Below, in pieces: positions 1 through 6,822 of a stretch of 13,568 bases of DNA (its first letter is position 1; every line of letters starts with the position of its first letter). This DNA comes from Fidelibacterota bacterium (lineage in GTDB: Bacteria > Fidelibacterota > Marinisomatia > Marinisomatales > CAZVFT01). The translations under genes were made by a program, and so were the position numbers. A model generated the notes under the pieces. It worked only from the letters and a program-made list of their open reading frames with translations, made no database searches and was not told where the DNA came from. The stretch is from positions 1 through 13,568 of the forward strand of contig JACNLN010000081.1 in assembly GCA_014381485.1 (NCBI GenBank), given 5' to 3'.

Positions 1-33
1 CTTTAGGGCGGGGTTGGTGTTATCAAACAACAT
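1..33 (-). CDS. Possible start of a gene cut by the window edge
   Basis: An ATG at 31-33 opens a frame that stays open to the window edge and encodes MLFDNTNPALK. All neighbours are on this strand and this is the expected place for the next gene. The 'NPAL' start resembles the N-terminus of Bax-inhibitor-1/YccA-type membrane proteins, but eleven residues cannot settle a family. A GTG at 67-69 in the same frame is an alternative start. An AAGGAG at 84-89 lies too far (14 nt) from that GTG for comfort, and an inverted repeat sits directly upstream of the ATG. It could also be non-coding. Confidence 0.35.
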   Translation of the reverse strand, partial: MLFDNTNPALK

Positions 34-36
34 TTT

Positions 37-52
37 AGGGGTTTTAACCCCT
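37..52. repeat. Short GC-rich inverted repeat
   Basis: AGGGGTT and AACCCCT form 7-bp arms around a 2-nt centre (in practice a 5-bp GC stem with a 6-nt loop). On the plus strand it is followed by TTTT. On the minus strand, the direction of all genes here, there is no T-run after it, so it is not a good terminator for the operon. It lies 4 bp upstream of the possible ATG at 31-33 and could affect translation there. Confidence 0.4.
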
Positions 53-80
53 TTTCGGAGTAGACTCACGATTAATATTA

Positions 81-95
81 GTTCTCCTTGAGAAC
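81..95. repeat. Inverted repeat downstream of the epimerase gene
   Basis: Perfect 6-bp arms GTTCTC/GAGAAC around a 3-nt loop, 36 bp after the stop codon of the methylmalonyl-CoA epimerase gene. On the minus strand it is followed by TAATATTAATC rather than a T-run, so it is at best a weak terminator. It contains an AAGGAG that resembles a ribosome-binding site. Confidence 0.35.
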
Positions 96-130
96 GTCTG
101 AGGGAGTTTTGTGTAACCTGTAATAGTAAA

Positions 131-550
131 TCAAGTTTCGTCGCTACCTGGCTTCTCCGCCAGCTCTACCAGTACTCCCCCGGTTGATCGAGGATGGATA
201 AACACAATTCTGTGCCCTTCTGCTCCGATTTTTGACGTATCATTTATTAACTCCACATCTACGTTTTTCAACTCGCAGATTGCTTCTTTAATATTGTCCA
301 CCTCAAGACAGATGTGATGAATTCCTGGTCCACGTTTATCGAGAAATTTCGTAATGGGGGAACCTTCTCCCAGTTCAGATAACAGTTCCACTTTCCCCTT
401 CCCTGTATCGAAAATATTAGTCAGCACTCCTTCCGATTCCACTTCCTCACCGGCTCGATGTTCGATCCCGAGCACCTCCCTCCAAAACAATGCTGCTCTC
501 TGGAGATCTTCAGTAGCAATTGCAATATGTTCAATCCCTAATATTTTCAT
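131..550 (-). CDS. mce: Methylmalonyl-CoA epimerase
   Basis: Interconverts (R)- and (S)-methylmalonyl-CoA between propionyl-CoA carboxylase and methylmalonyl-CoA mutase, in the cytoplasm. The 139-residue length and the paired vicinal-oxygen-chelate (glyoxalase fold) repeats fit the family. Likely metal ligands are H8 (IEHIAIA), E55 (GKVELL), H78 of GIHHI and E129 of VLVEL. The C-terminal block with GxEGHRIVFIHP and STGGVLVEL is typical. I chose the ATG at 548-550 because AGAGAGG lies 6 nt upstream and the family starts just before this point. A TTG at 575-577 would add nine unconserved residues. The first 20 bp overlap the end of the dipeptide epimerase gene, so the two are probably translationally coupled. 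The mutase is not in the window. Confidence 0.93.
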   Translation of the reverse strand: MKILGIEHIAIATEDLQRAALFWREVLGIEHRAGEEVESEGVLTNIFDTGKGKVELLSELGEGSPITKFLDKRGPGIHHICLEVDNIKEAICELKNVDVELINDTSKIGAEGHRIVFIHPRSTGGVLVELAEKPGSDET

Positions 551-1568
551 TACTTTCCTCTCTAATTTGTACCCCAAGTCCGGGAGTATTGGGAAGGATT
601 AATTTACCCTTTTTTAATGTAACTCCCGTAAATGGATCGTTTTCAATTAAAATATTACCGTCAAGATCAGCGTAATCTACTAATGGTGAAAGATGTGTGG
701 CAGCCGTCACCGCTACAGAAGACTCAATCATACATCCTAACATAATTTCAAGACCACTCTCCTTTGCAAGCTGAATCATTTTGTACGCCTCCCTTAGCCC
801 CCCACTTTTCATCAGTTTAATGTTGATTCCGTGAAAAGCTTCACCAAGACTTGGAATATCTTCAGAACTCAGGCAGCTTTCATCCGCTAACAGTTTCAGT
901 GGAGAAGAACCCTTCAGGACAACCATATCTTCCAACTGATCTGCTGATAACGGTTGCTCAACAAATTCAATGTTCTGCTTTGAGAGCCAATCACACATTC
1001 TTTGCGCTTGTTCAAGATTCCATCCTTCGTTGGCATCCACCCTTATCGGTTTGTCAGTTAGATTTCGAATTTCGGTGATGATATCCTGATCATAATCCGT
1101 TCCAAGTTTCACTTTTAACACAGGATAAGGTTTAGCTTCCACTATTTTCTGTTTAATCACATCGAGATTATCAATCCCGATGGTAAATGATGTAATGGGT
1201 GTGTCATCAGGATTGGCATGAAAATGGTGGCAAAGAGAGATATCATTAAGTTTTCCCCACAGATCGTGAGCGGCAATATCAAATGCTGCTTTGAGAGATC
1301 GAATCTCACTACATCGGGAATGCAACTTTTTTATAAAGCTATCCAACGGTTCGAATTCAGGTAAAATTTTAAACCTGTCTCCACTCACCCATTCGATGAT
1401 TTGTTCGAAAGATTCCCCGTAACGATTTGAGGGTGCTGCTTCGCCAATACCCGTTACTCCATTCTCAGTCAGGTAAACATAAATGATGTCGTAGTAATCG
1501 TGGGAACTTCGGGCAATAGTGAATGGGTATCGAAGTTTAATGCGATAGGTAGAGTAATGAAATTTCAC
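531..1568 (-). CDS. Dipeptide (L-Ala-D/L-Glu-type) epimerase, enolase superfamily
   Basis: Probably epimerises L-Ala-D-Glu or a related dipeptide, a step in reusing murein peptides. The 345-residue protein has an N-terminal capping domain and a TIM barrel. Visible residues are K152-x-K154 (VLKVKLG), Mg ligands D178 (RVDAN), E204 (FVEQP) and D229 (LADES), and the opposite catalytic lysine K251 in INIKLMKSGG. The D-x-D at 301-303 (DLDG) is the motif that binds the dipeptide amino group in this subgroup, which favours dipeptide epimerase over muconate cycloisomerase or OSB synthase. The exact dipeptide cannot be read from sequence. The start is GTG at 1566-1568: an in-frame stop lies five codons upstream and no clear Shine-Dalgarno is seen. 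It follows the hydratase gene after a 142-bp gap and overlaps the epimerase gene after it. Confidence 0.9.
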   Translation of the reverse strand: MKFHYSTYRIKLRYPFTIARSSHDYYDIIYVYLTENGVTGIGEAAPSNRYGESFEQIIEWVSGDRFKILPEFEPLDSFIKKLHSRCSEIRSLKAAFDIAAHDLWGKLNDISLCHHFHANPDDTPITSFTIGIDNLDVIKQKIVEAKPYPVLKVKLGTDYDQDIITEIRNLTDKPIRVDANEGWNLEQAQRMCDWLSKQNIEFVEQPLSADQLEDMVVLKGSSPLKLLADESCLSSEDIPSLGEAFHGINIKLMKSGGLREAYKMIQLAKESGLEIMLGCMIESSVAVTAATHLSPLVDYADLDGNILIENDPFTGVTLKKGKLILPNTPGLGVQIREESNENIRD

Positions 1569-1598
1569 GGAGAAAGGTATTTATTTATTGAAGTAATG

Positions 1599-1622
1599 CT
1601 CCAGATGGGAAATCCCATGGAG
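1599..1622. repeat. Stem-loop in the gap before the dipeptide epimerase gene
   Basis: CTCCA-TGGGA pairs with TCCCA-TGGAG, giving a 10-bp stem with a 2-nt bulge (1604-1605) and a 2-nt loop. It lies 31 bp upstream of the GTG start of the dipeptide epimerase gene, which lacks an evident ribosome-binding site. No T-run follows on either strand, so a simple intrinsic terminator is unlikely. The rest of the 142-bp gap (1569-1710) shows no gene or promoter I can support. Confidence 0.45.
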
Positions 1623-1710
1623 GAGTGATGGAATAACGGAAGATAGGAAAATTGACCCGAGACTTGATACTTGCTCCAAGAAAGCCCTATTGGAAAATTT
1701 TAATCTTATT

Positions 1711-2487
1711 TTACACCCCCTTAAATTTAGGGGAGCGTTTCTCAAGAAAAGCACTGGTTCCCTCATTTTTATCTTCGGTACTGAACGCAACTCCAAACTG
1801 ACTTGCCTCGTATTCCAACCCTTTTTCGATAGTCATCTCCATCCCGTGATGGATTGCTTCCAGAGAAAGTCTGACAGCCACAGGACTCTGTTTTAAAATA
1901 GATTTTGCCATTTCAATAGCTGATTCCATAAGATCTTCGGAAGACACAACTCGATTCACAAGTCCAATTTCCTTTGCTTCCTGAGCGGAAATTATCTTTC
2001 CCGAGGTGATCAATTCAATAGCATGCCCCTTTCCTACCAATCTGGGAAGTCGTTGAGTTCCCCCCCATCCAGGAATCAATCCGAGTTTTACCTCTGGTTG
2101 CCCAAATTTTGCATTTTCTGCGGCAATTCGGATATGACAAGAAAGGGCGATTTCACAACCTCCACCAAGAGCATATCCATTTATAGCAGCTATCACTGGT
2201 TTTGAGTAGAATTCGATGAAATTGGTCAGGTTCTGACCCAATCGTGCAAATTTTATACTATCCAAAGAATCCAGTGGGGCTAATTCACTAATATCAGCAC
2301 CAGCAATAAAAGCCTTAGTGCCAGCCCCAGTAAGAATAACGACACCTACTTCGGTATTATTTTTTAATGCTCTAAAAGCATCTTTTATATCAAATATTGA
2401 TGCCCGATTTAATGCATTTAGTACATCTTCTCGATCAATGGTAATAATCCCAACGCCATCGATAATTTCAGTCTTTACATTTGCCAT
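1711..2487 (-). CDS. Enoyl-CoA hydratase / crotonase
   Basis: Adds water across the double bond of 2-enoyl-CoA in fatty-acid or amino-acid breakdown (possibly crotonyl-CoA). The 258-residue length is standard. The oxyanion-hole region AGADISEL (62-69) and YALGGGCE (105-112) are intact. Both catalytic glutamates of true hydratases are present, E112 in GGGCE and E132 in FGQPEVKLGLIPG, as is the WGGTQRLPRLVG block (141-152). The C-terminus ends FLEKRSPKFKGV, typical of the family. The start is the ATG at 2485-2487, with AGGAG at 2496-2500 spaced 8 nt away and overlapping the trkH stop. An in-frame start at 2586 would lie inside trkH and is rejected. It sits between K+ transport and epimerase genes in one tight run. 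Substrate chain length cannot be told. Confidence 0.93.
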   Translation of the reverse strand: MANVKTEIIDGVGIITIDREDVLNALNRASIFDIKDAFRALKNNTEVGVVILTGAGTKAFIAGADISELAPLDSLDSIKFARLGQNLTNFIEFYSKPVIAAINGYALGGGCEIALSCHIRIAAENAKFGQPEVKLGLIPGWGGTQRLPRLVGKGHAIELITSGKIISAQEAKEIGLVNRVVSSEDLMESAIEMAKSILKQSPVAVRLSLEAIHHGMEMTIEKGLEYEASQFGVAFSTEDKNEGTSAFLEKRSPKFKGV

Positions 2488-2495
2488 AGTTTTTA

Positions 2496-2500
2496 CTCCT
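2496..2500 (-). promoter_or_regulatory. Ribosome-binding site of the enoyl-CoA hydratase gene
   Basis: AGGAG 8 nt upstream of the ATG at 2485-2487, overlapping the TAG stop of trkH (2499-2501). It decides the start of the hydratase gene and suggests coupled translation. Confidence 0.75.
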
Positions 2501-3971
2501 AATTTTTCCAGAAACTTCGCGTTAGAAGAACAATCACGGTAAATACTTCCAAACGACCTATTAGCATACAAAATGAGAGCAACCATTTAGCCAGACTCGG
2601 TAAATGAGCATAGTTGTCCGCCGGACCAACTGATCCCAAGCCTGGACCAATATTCCCAATGCATGCCGCTGTGGCTCCAAATGCTGAAACAATATCCATC
2701 CCCATCGCCGTTAGAATAATTGAAACCGATACAAAGATAGAGATAAAAAACAGAAGAAATCCTAAGGTATTCCTGATAACATCATCAGAAATAATATGCC
2801 GACCTATCCGAACCGGGATGATAGCTCGAGGATGAAGTAGGCGTTTCGTCTCCGACAGACTATATTTCACAATAGTTGCAACTCTAACCACCTTCATTCC
2901 CCCTCCTGTTGAACCTGCACACCCCCCAATGAACATAAGGGTTAATAGAATAAGCTGTGCGAGAGGACCCCACAACTCATAATCCGCCACAGCATACCCT
3001 GTTGTAGTTAGAATGGAAACGGTCATAAAAAGGGATTCTCGAAACGTTTTTTCAGAAAAACCGTGAGTATAGTGAATGTTATTAATCATCATTATTACAG
3101 TGACAATGACAATCAATCCAACATAATAGCGAAACTCTATGTTTTTAAAATATCCTCTGAAATTCCCGGTGATGGCTCTCCAGTGAAGCGTAAAGTTCAC
3201 ACCAGCAAGAAACATAAAAATAATGAAAACATATTGAATATACGAACTGTTGAAATGTCCGATACTTGCATTTTTAGTTGAGAATCCCCCAGTTGCCATG
3301 GTAGTAAAAGTATGACAGATGGCATCAAACAATGAAAGTCCTCCAAATCGTAAAAGGACTACTTCCGCAAAACTGATAATAAAATATGCCAGCCAAAGTA
3401 TTTTTGCCGTTTCTCTTACACGCGGGGTAATTTTATCTGGGATAGGACCCGGTACTTCCGCTCTAAATAATTGAACTCCACCAACACCCAGTAAGGGTAA
3501 AATAGCAACGGAAAACACAATGATTCCCATCCCACCAATCCACTGAATAAAACTTCTCCAGAAAAGGACACCATGAGGTAAACTCTCGATACCATTTTCA
3601 AGATGAGGAAGCGTCTGAAGATTACCAATGATGGAAGCTCCCGTAGTGGTGACGCCGGACATAGATTCAAAAAAAGCATCCGTAAAATTTGTAATCGATT
3701 CTGTTAACAGAAATGGTAGTGACCCAAAAAAAGCAACAGATATCCATGCAAATGTAACAATTGCAAACCCATCCTTTATGGATAACTCTGCTCGTCCTCG
3801 AGTCATAAACCAAATGGGTAATCCAATTCCTATGGTTACGCCAGAAGATAGTAGAATACCCATCAGATCATCTTCACCGTAATAAAGTGACCACCCCGCT
3901 GCCAGTAACATGCTTAGACCAAGAAATACAATAATAGCAGAAAGAACGCTAAGAAGGCTTCTGTAGTGCAT
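2499..3971 (-). CDS. trkH: Trk-type potassium uptake channel subunit TrkH
   Basis: Inner-membrane K+-translocating subunit, gated by the TrkA protein encoded just upstream. The 490-residue length fits TrkH. The four pore-loop filter segments are visible: TTTGA near 108-112, MATGGF near 225-230, TTTGY near 322-326 and CIGNIGPG near 437-444, each following a hydrophobic segment. QWIGGMGI (143-150), a glycine-rich loop CAGSTGGGMKVVR (351-363) and HPRAIIPVRIG (380-390) are typical TrkH blocks. It starts at ATG 3969-3971, 5 bp after the trkA stop, with only a weak ribosome-binding site, so translation may depend on trkA. The stop is 11 bp before the hydratase start. No truncation or frameshift is seen. 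Confidence 0.96.
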   Translation of the reverse strand: MHYRSLLSVLSAIIVFLGLSMLLAAGWSLYYGEDDLMGILLSSGVTIGIGLPIWFMTRGRAELSIKDGFAIVTFAWISVAFFGSLPFLLTESITNFTDAFFESMSGVTTTGASIIGNLQTLPHLENGIESLPHGVLFWRSFIQWIGGMGIIVFSVAILPLLGVGGVQLFRAEVPGPIPDKITPRVRETAKILWLAYFIISFAEVVLLRFGGLSLFDAICHTFTTMATGGFSTKNASIGHFNSSYIQYVFIIFMFLAGVNFTLHWRAITGNFRGYFKNIEFRYYVGLIVIVTVIMMINNIHYTHGFSEKTFRESLFMTVSILTTTGYAVADYELWGPLAQLILLTLMFIGGCAGSTGGGMKVVRVATIVKYSLSETKRLLHPRAIIPVRIGRHIISDDVIRNTLGFLLFFISIFVSVSIILTAMGMDIVSAFGATAACIGNIGPGLGSVGPADNYAHLPSLAKWLLSFCMLIGRLEVFTVIVLLTRSFWKN

Positions 3972-3976
3972 CTAAC

Positions 3977-5317
3977 TCAGGTAAACAATTTTTCAATCTT
4001 ATGGATGAATCTGGGCAATGTAAAGATAAGAACGGAGTCCTCTTCTGTAATCTGTGTATCTCCATCGGGAATGGAAATGTGTCCGTGATGGTTAATGGCT
4101 CCCACTATGGAAGCACTGGGAAATTTAATATCTTTAAGCAAATTTCTAGTAACTTTACTCCCAGGTTCCGGACTGAATTCCACGGCTTCAACTTCGATAT
4201 CTTCAAAATTTGTTATTGAAGCGATATAATCGCTCTTTATGTATTCAAGAATAACATTTACAGTGGACATGGTTTTACTGATAACAGCGTCCAGACCAAT
4301 AGCTTTCATCGCTGGGATGTACTCTGTTGTAGAAACATGAACTATTGTTTGTCTTATTCCGAGAGATTTTGCTAATAACCCCGATAACAAATTTGTCTGT
4401 TCACTTTCCGTAACAGCAATAAAGCTGTCCAGATCTTCAATATTCTCAGATCGCAGAAATTCAATATCTGTACCATCTCCATTCAGGATCAACGTTTTAT
4501 CCAGTTCACTGGCAAGGCGGTTCGCTTTTTCAAGACTATTTTCGACCAACCGTACAGAAATTTCTTCCTGCAATAGACGAGCTACCGCACGACCTATTTT
4601 CCCCCCGCCTAAAATCATCACATCGTGGGTTTCACGAACTGCCTTCCCAAACATTTTAAACAGGTCATTAGCGTGCTTTCTTCGTACGAGGTAATAGCAA
4701 ATATCATCAGGTGAAAAAATAAAATCACCATGAGGAATGATAGAATCATGATTTCGCAGCACGGCCACAGCACTAAAGGAAAAGTGGATATTTTGTCTTC
4801 GTACTTCACTCAAGGTATTTCCAATAATAGGACATTCTCTTTCCAGACGAACGCCAATTAATTGTAATCTCCCTCCTTCAAATTCAACCACGCTGGAGGC
4901 AGCAGTTTGCATCACCAACCTCACAATTTCCTTAGATGCTGCCATTTCTGGATGAATGACCAGATCAACACCAAATTTTTCTGGATGAATTATGGTATCC
5001 TTCTGGGTGTATTCGGTATTTCGCAACCGTGCAATAATTTGCTTCACCCCTAAACTGTGAGAAATCTGCGATGCAATAAGGTTTACTTCATCAATTCGTG
5101 TAACTGCCACAACCAAGTCTGATTCCTGAACATTAGATTCTCTTAAAACCGACGGACTGGCACCATCCCCATTGACAACAATAACATCAAGATTATCGCG
5201 GACCCTCTTGCATTTCACAGGGGATACATCGATGATTGTAATATCGTGATTTTCTTTGCTGAGCCCTTTACCAAGGTGATAACCCACCTCACCCGCTCCT
5301 ATGATTACTATTTTCAT
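3977..5317 (-). CDS. trkA: Trk potassium transporter regulatory protein TrkA
   Basis: Cytoplasmic nucleotide-binding ring protein that gates TrkH. The 446-residue protein carries two tandem RCK units. The first Rossmann unit is at about 1-125, with GAGEVG at 7-12 and the ribose-binding acidic residue D30 (ITIID). The first RCK_C/TrkA_C domain is at about 140-215. A second Rossmann unit begins at about 232, with GGGKIG at 237-242 and E259, and the second TrkA_C domain is at about 365-443. Both glycine motifs are intact, so both halves may bind NAD(H) or ATP/ADP. The start is ATG 5315-5317, with a purine-rich GGAAGG sequence upstream. A consensus TATAAT lies about 34 bp upstream, so trkA may begin a trkA-trkH-hydratase transcript. 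Confidence 0.96.
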   Translation of the reverse strand: MKIVIIGAGEVGYHLGKGLSKENHDITIIDVSPVKCKRVRDNLDVIVVNGDGASPSVLRESNVQESDLVVAVTRIDEVNLIASQISHSLGVKQIIARLRNTEYTQKDTIIHPEKFGVDLVIHPEMAASKEIVRLVMQTAASSVVEFEGGRLQLIGVRLERECPIIGNTLSEVRRQNIHFSFSAVAVLRNHDSIIPHGDFIFSPDDICYYLVRRKHANDLFKMFGKAVRETHDVMILGGGKIGRAVARLLQEEISVRLVENSLEKANRLASELDKTLILNGDGTDIEFLRSENIEDLDSFIAVTESEQTNLLSGLLAKSLGIRQTIVHVSTTEYIPAMKAIGLDAVISKTMSTVNVILEYIKSDYIASITNFEDIEVEAVEFSPEPGSKVTRNLLKDIKFPSASIVGAINHHGHISIPDGDTQITEEDSVLIFTLPRFIHKIEKLFT

Positions 5318-5351
5318 TGGATTACTCTTTTCCTTCCTTTGAAACCTACAT

Positions 5352-5357
5352 ATTATA
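5352..5357 (-). promoter_or_regulatory. Possible -10 box of a trkA promoter
   Basis: A perfect TATAAT lies in the 61-bp gap between the secreted-protein gene and trkA. It would give a 5' leader of roughly 25-30 nt that includes the trkA ribosome-binding site. No good -35 hexamer lies 16-18 bp upstream (AGAATA at 17 bp), so this could be a chance match in AT-rich DNA. Confidence 0.35.
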
Positions 5358-5378
5358 AAAAACTAAATACTTCATATT

Positions 5379-6128
5379 CTATCGTAGAAGCACCATTTTC
5401 ATCGAAATCGTTTTACCCTCGCTATAGATCGAACATATATACTCACCAGATGGAACAAAATTTCCCTCTTTATCATCTCCTTCCCAGACAACCGAATGAA
5501 ATCCAGCATTGTGATAACTATCAGTCAGCACTTGAACAGTCTGCCCCAGAACATTTCTTATCATCAACAGCACATTACCATCTTCAGGTAGATCAAATCG
5601 GATTACGGTTTCCGCATTGAATGGATTAGGGAAATTTTGATCCAGATGAAATTCTAACGGCAATTCAGGAAGAATATAAATCTTTCCAGAAGATATCCTG
5701 ATATTCATCTTTTTTCCATGGGGTGAGGAGGCGATGACCTGCTTTACCTGTAAATTGATGGATCCACGAAATTTATTCACACTGGATAGAGGAATGGTCA
5801 AAATGGGTTCTTCCCTGTCCAAAAACTCTCCTTCCCGACTGAACATTAACACCTTTAAGGAATCATCGTCTGCATAAGACACAATGCTAAACTGCTGGTT
5901 ATCTTTGGTTAATTGAGGGGTGCCAAGCTTGATTTTTTGGGGATCGAAATACAATGTAAATTGTAGACCTGAGATTTCCTCTTTAGAATCAACTGTTAGT
6001 TTAATCTGCCCGTGGCCGGTTTGATCAACCAAAACGTCAGGGAAAATAATGTTTGTTTCTCCACTTTCATCCGCAAATAGATAAGAAATGGCGGGGATAA
6101 AAACGAGAATAATAGTTATTAATCGCAT
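5379..6128 (-). CDS. Secreted cohesin-like protein with type IX (Por) sorting domain
   Basis: Probably exported and then carried across the outer membrane or surface-attached by type IX secretion; its function is unknown. The 249 residues show a signal peptide (MR at 1-2, hydrophobic 3-18, likely cut after A19), then a beta-rich region at about 26-155. FTLYFDPQKIKL near 57-68 resembles the core of cohesin domains. The C-terminal domain, about 160-249, has the QNFPNPFN hallmark (164-171), then a FlgD-like Ig fold with NVLGQTV (192-198), AGFHSVVW (208-215), PSGEY (226-230) and the final KMVLLR. No catalytic motif is visible, so a binding or scaffold role is likelier than an enzyme. The start is ATG 6126-6128, preceded by GGGAAAAG; a GTG one codon earlier is possible. 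A promoter lies just upstream. Confidence 0.85.
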   Translation of the reverse strand: MRLITIILVFIPAISYLFADESGETNIIFPDVLVDQTGHGQIKLTVDSKEEISGLQFTLYFDPQKIKLGTPQLTKDNQQFSIVSYADDDSLKVLMFSREGEFLDREEPILTIPLSSVNKFRGSINLQVKQVIASSPHGKKMNIRISSGKIYILPELPLEFHLDQNFPNPFNAETVIRFDLPEDGNVLLMIRNVLGQTVQVLTDSYHNAGFHSVVWEGDDKEGNFVPSGEYICSIYSEGKTISMKMVLLR

Positions 6129-6163
6129 CACTTTTCCCGTATCTGGTGAGCGAAATTACGGAT

Positions 6164-6191
6164 ATTATACCAATCTGTCAAATAATAGCAA
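6164..6191 (-). promoter_or_regulatory. Sigma70-type promoter of the secreted-protein gene
   Basis: On the minus strand, TTGCTA (6186-6191) is followed by a 16-bp spacer and a perfect TATAAT (6164-6169). The spacer ends in TGG, giving an extended -10 (TGnTATAAT). The predicted start of transcription is about 30 nt before the ATG at 6126-6128. It sits wholly inside the gap after the kinase gene. Confidence 0.6.
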
Positions 6192-6192
6192 C

Positions 6193-6822
6193 CTAGTTGT
6201 TGATTTTGCATTTTTCTCTAATACTAATCAAAAGGTTATCAAGTTTACCTTGATCGGTCAACATATCAAATTCATCTGCTTCAACAGTTAGAATGGAAAA
6301 GTTTTTCTTTGCATTATTGACCCATCGGTTATAAGCAATATTCAGACGATGTAAGTAATCCGGGGATACAATATTTTCATAATCTCGTCCCCTCTTTTTT
6401 AATCGTGTAATGAGGGTATCTGTCGAAGCTTTTAAATAAATTATTAATGTCGGTTTTGCTAAGTAAGATGTCATTTCTTCGAAAAGCGTATTATAATTAT
6501 CCCAGTCTCGCTTTGACATATTTCCCATTTCGTAAAGGGAGCGAGCGAAAATCTCAACATCCTCATAGATAGTACGATCCTGAACTGCCGGTTTACACTT
6601 ATTGACAATTTTACGCTGCATTTCGAAACGTTTTGATAAAAAATATATTTGAAGATGGAAACTCCACCGCATCATATCAGAGTAGAAATCTTCCAGATAG
6701 GGATTATCATCCACCGATTCATAATACGCCATCCACTTGAAACGATCCGAAATAATCTTTGTAAGGGTTGTTTTTCCTACAGCGATGTTTCCCGCAATTC
6801 CAATAAAGGGAATTTGACTCAA
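6193..6822 (-). CDS. Deoxynucleoside kinase (deoxyadenosine/deoxyguanosine type)
   Basis: Phosphorylates deoxynucleosides to monophosphates for salvage in the cytoplasm. The 209-residue protein has the P-loop GNIAVGKT (11-18), the catalytic glutamate E35 in ESVDDNPYL, the DR pair D82-R83 within QDRTIYED (with E87), and a lid segment at about 140-149 (RLKKRGRDYE). These match the dAK/dGK family, but the base it prefers cannot be read. The start is TTG 6820-6822, which overlaps the mtaB stop as TTGA. A stop codon sits directly upstream in frame and the next ATG would cut off the P-loop, so this rare start is well supported. AAAGGAG lies 10 nt upstream. A housekeeping partner of mtaB by position only. 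Confidence 0.93.
   Translation of the reverse strand: MSQIPFIGIAGNIAVGKTTLTKIISDRFKWMAYYESVDDNPYLEDFYSDMMRWSFHLQIYFLSKRFEMQRKIVNKCKPAVQDRTIYEDVEIFARSLYEMGNMSKRDWDNYNTLFEEMTSYLAKPTLIIYLKASTDTLITRLKKRGRDYENIVSPDYLHRLNIAYNRWVNNAKKNFSILTVEADEFDMLTDQGKLDNLLISIREKCKINN

Noticed and set aside
354..602. Plus-strand open frames such as this one, and the others scattered through the window
   Set aside because: They lie opposite strong minus-strand genes, have no family features or ribosome-binding sites, and are shadows of the real genes.
1569..1710. tRNA or small RNA gene in the 142-bp gap
   Set aside because: No cloverleaf, conserved T-loop or other known RNA pattern could be found; only the stem-loop remains.
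1717..1735. CCCCT/AGGGG inverted repeat at the end of the hydratase gene as a terminator
   Set aside because: It is coding sequence (the SPKFKGV tail and stop), and no T-run follows on the minus strand.
2488..2586. Upstream in-frame start for the enoyl-CoA hydratase
   Set aside because: It would overlap trkH by about 88 bp and add residues unlike the family, while the ATG at 2485-2487 has a good AGGAG.
6164..6181. TTGACA (6176-6181) plus TATAAT as a -35/-10 pair
   Set aside because: Only 6 bp separate them. The TTGCTA at 6186-6191 with a 16-bp spacer and extended -10 fits better.
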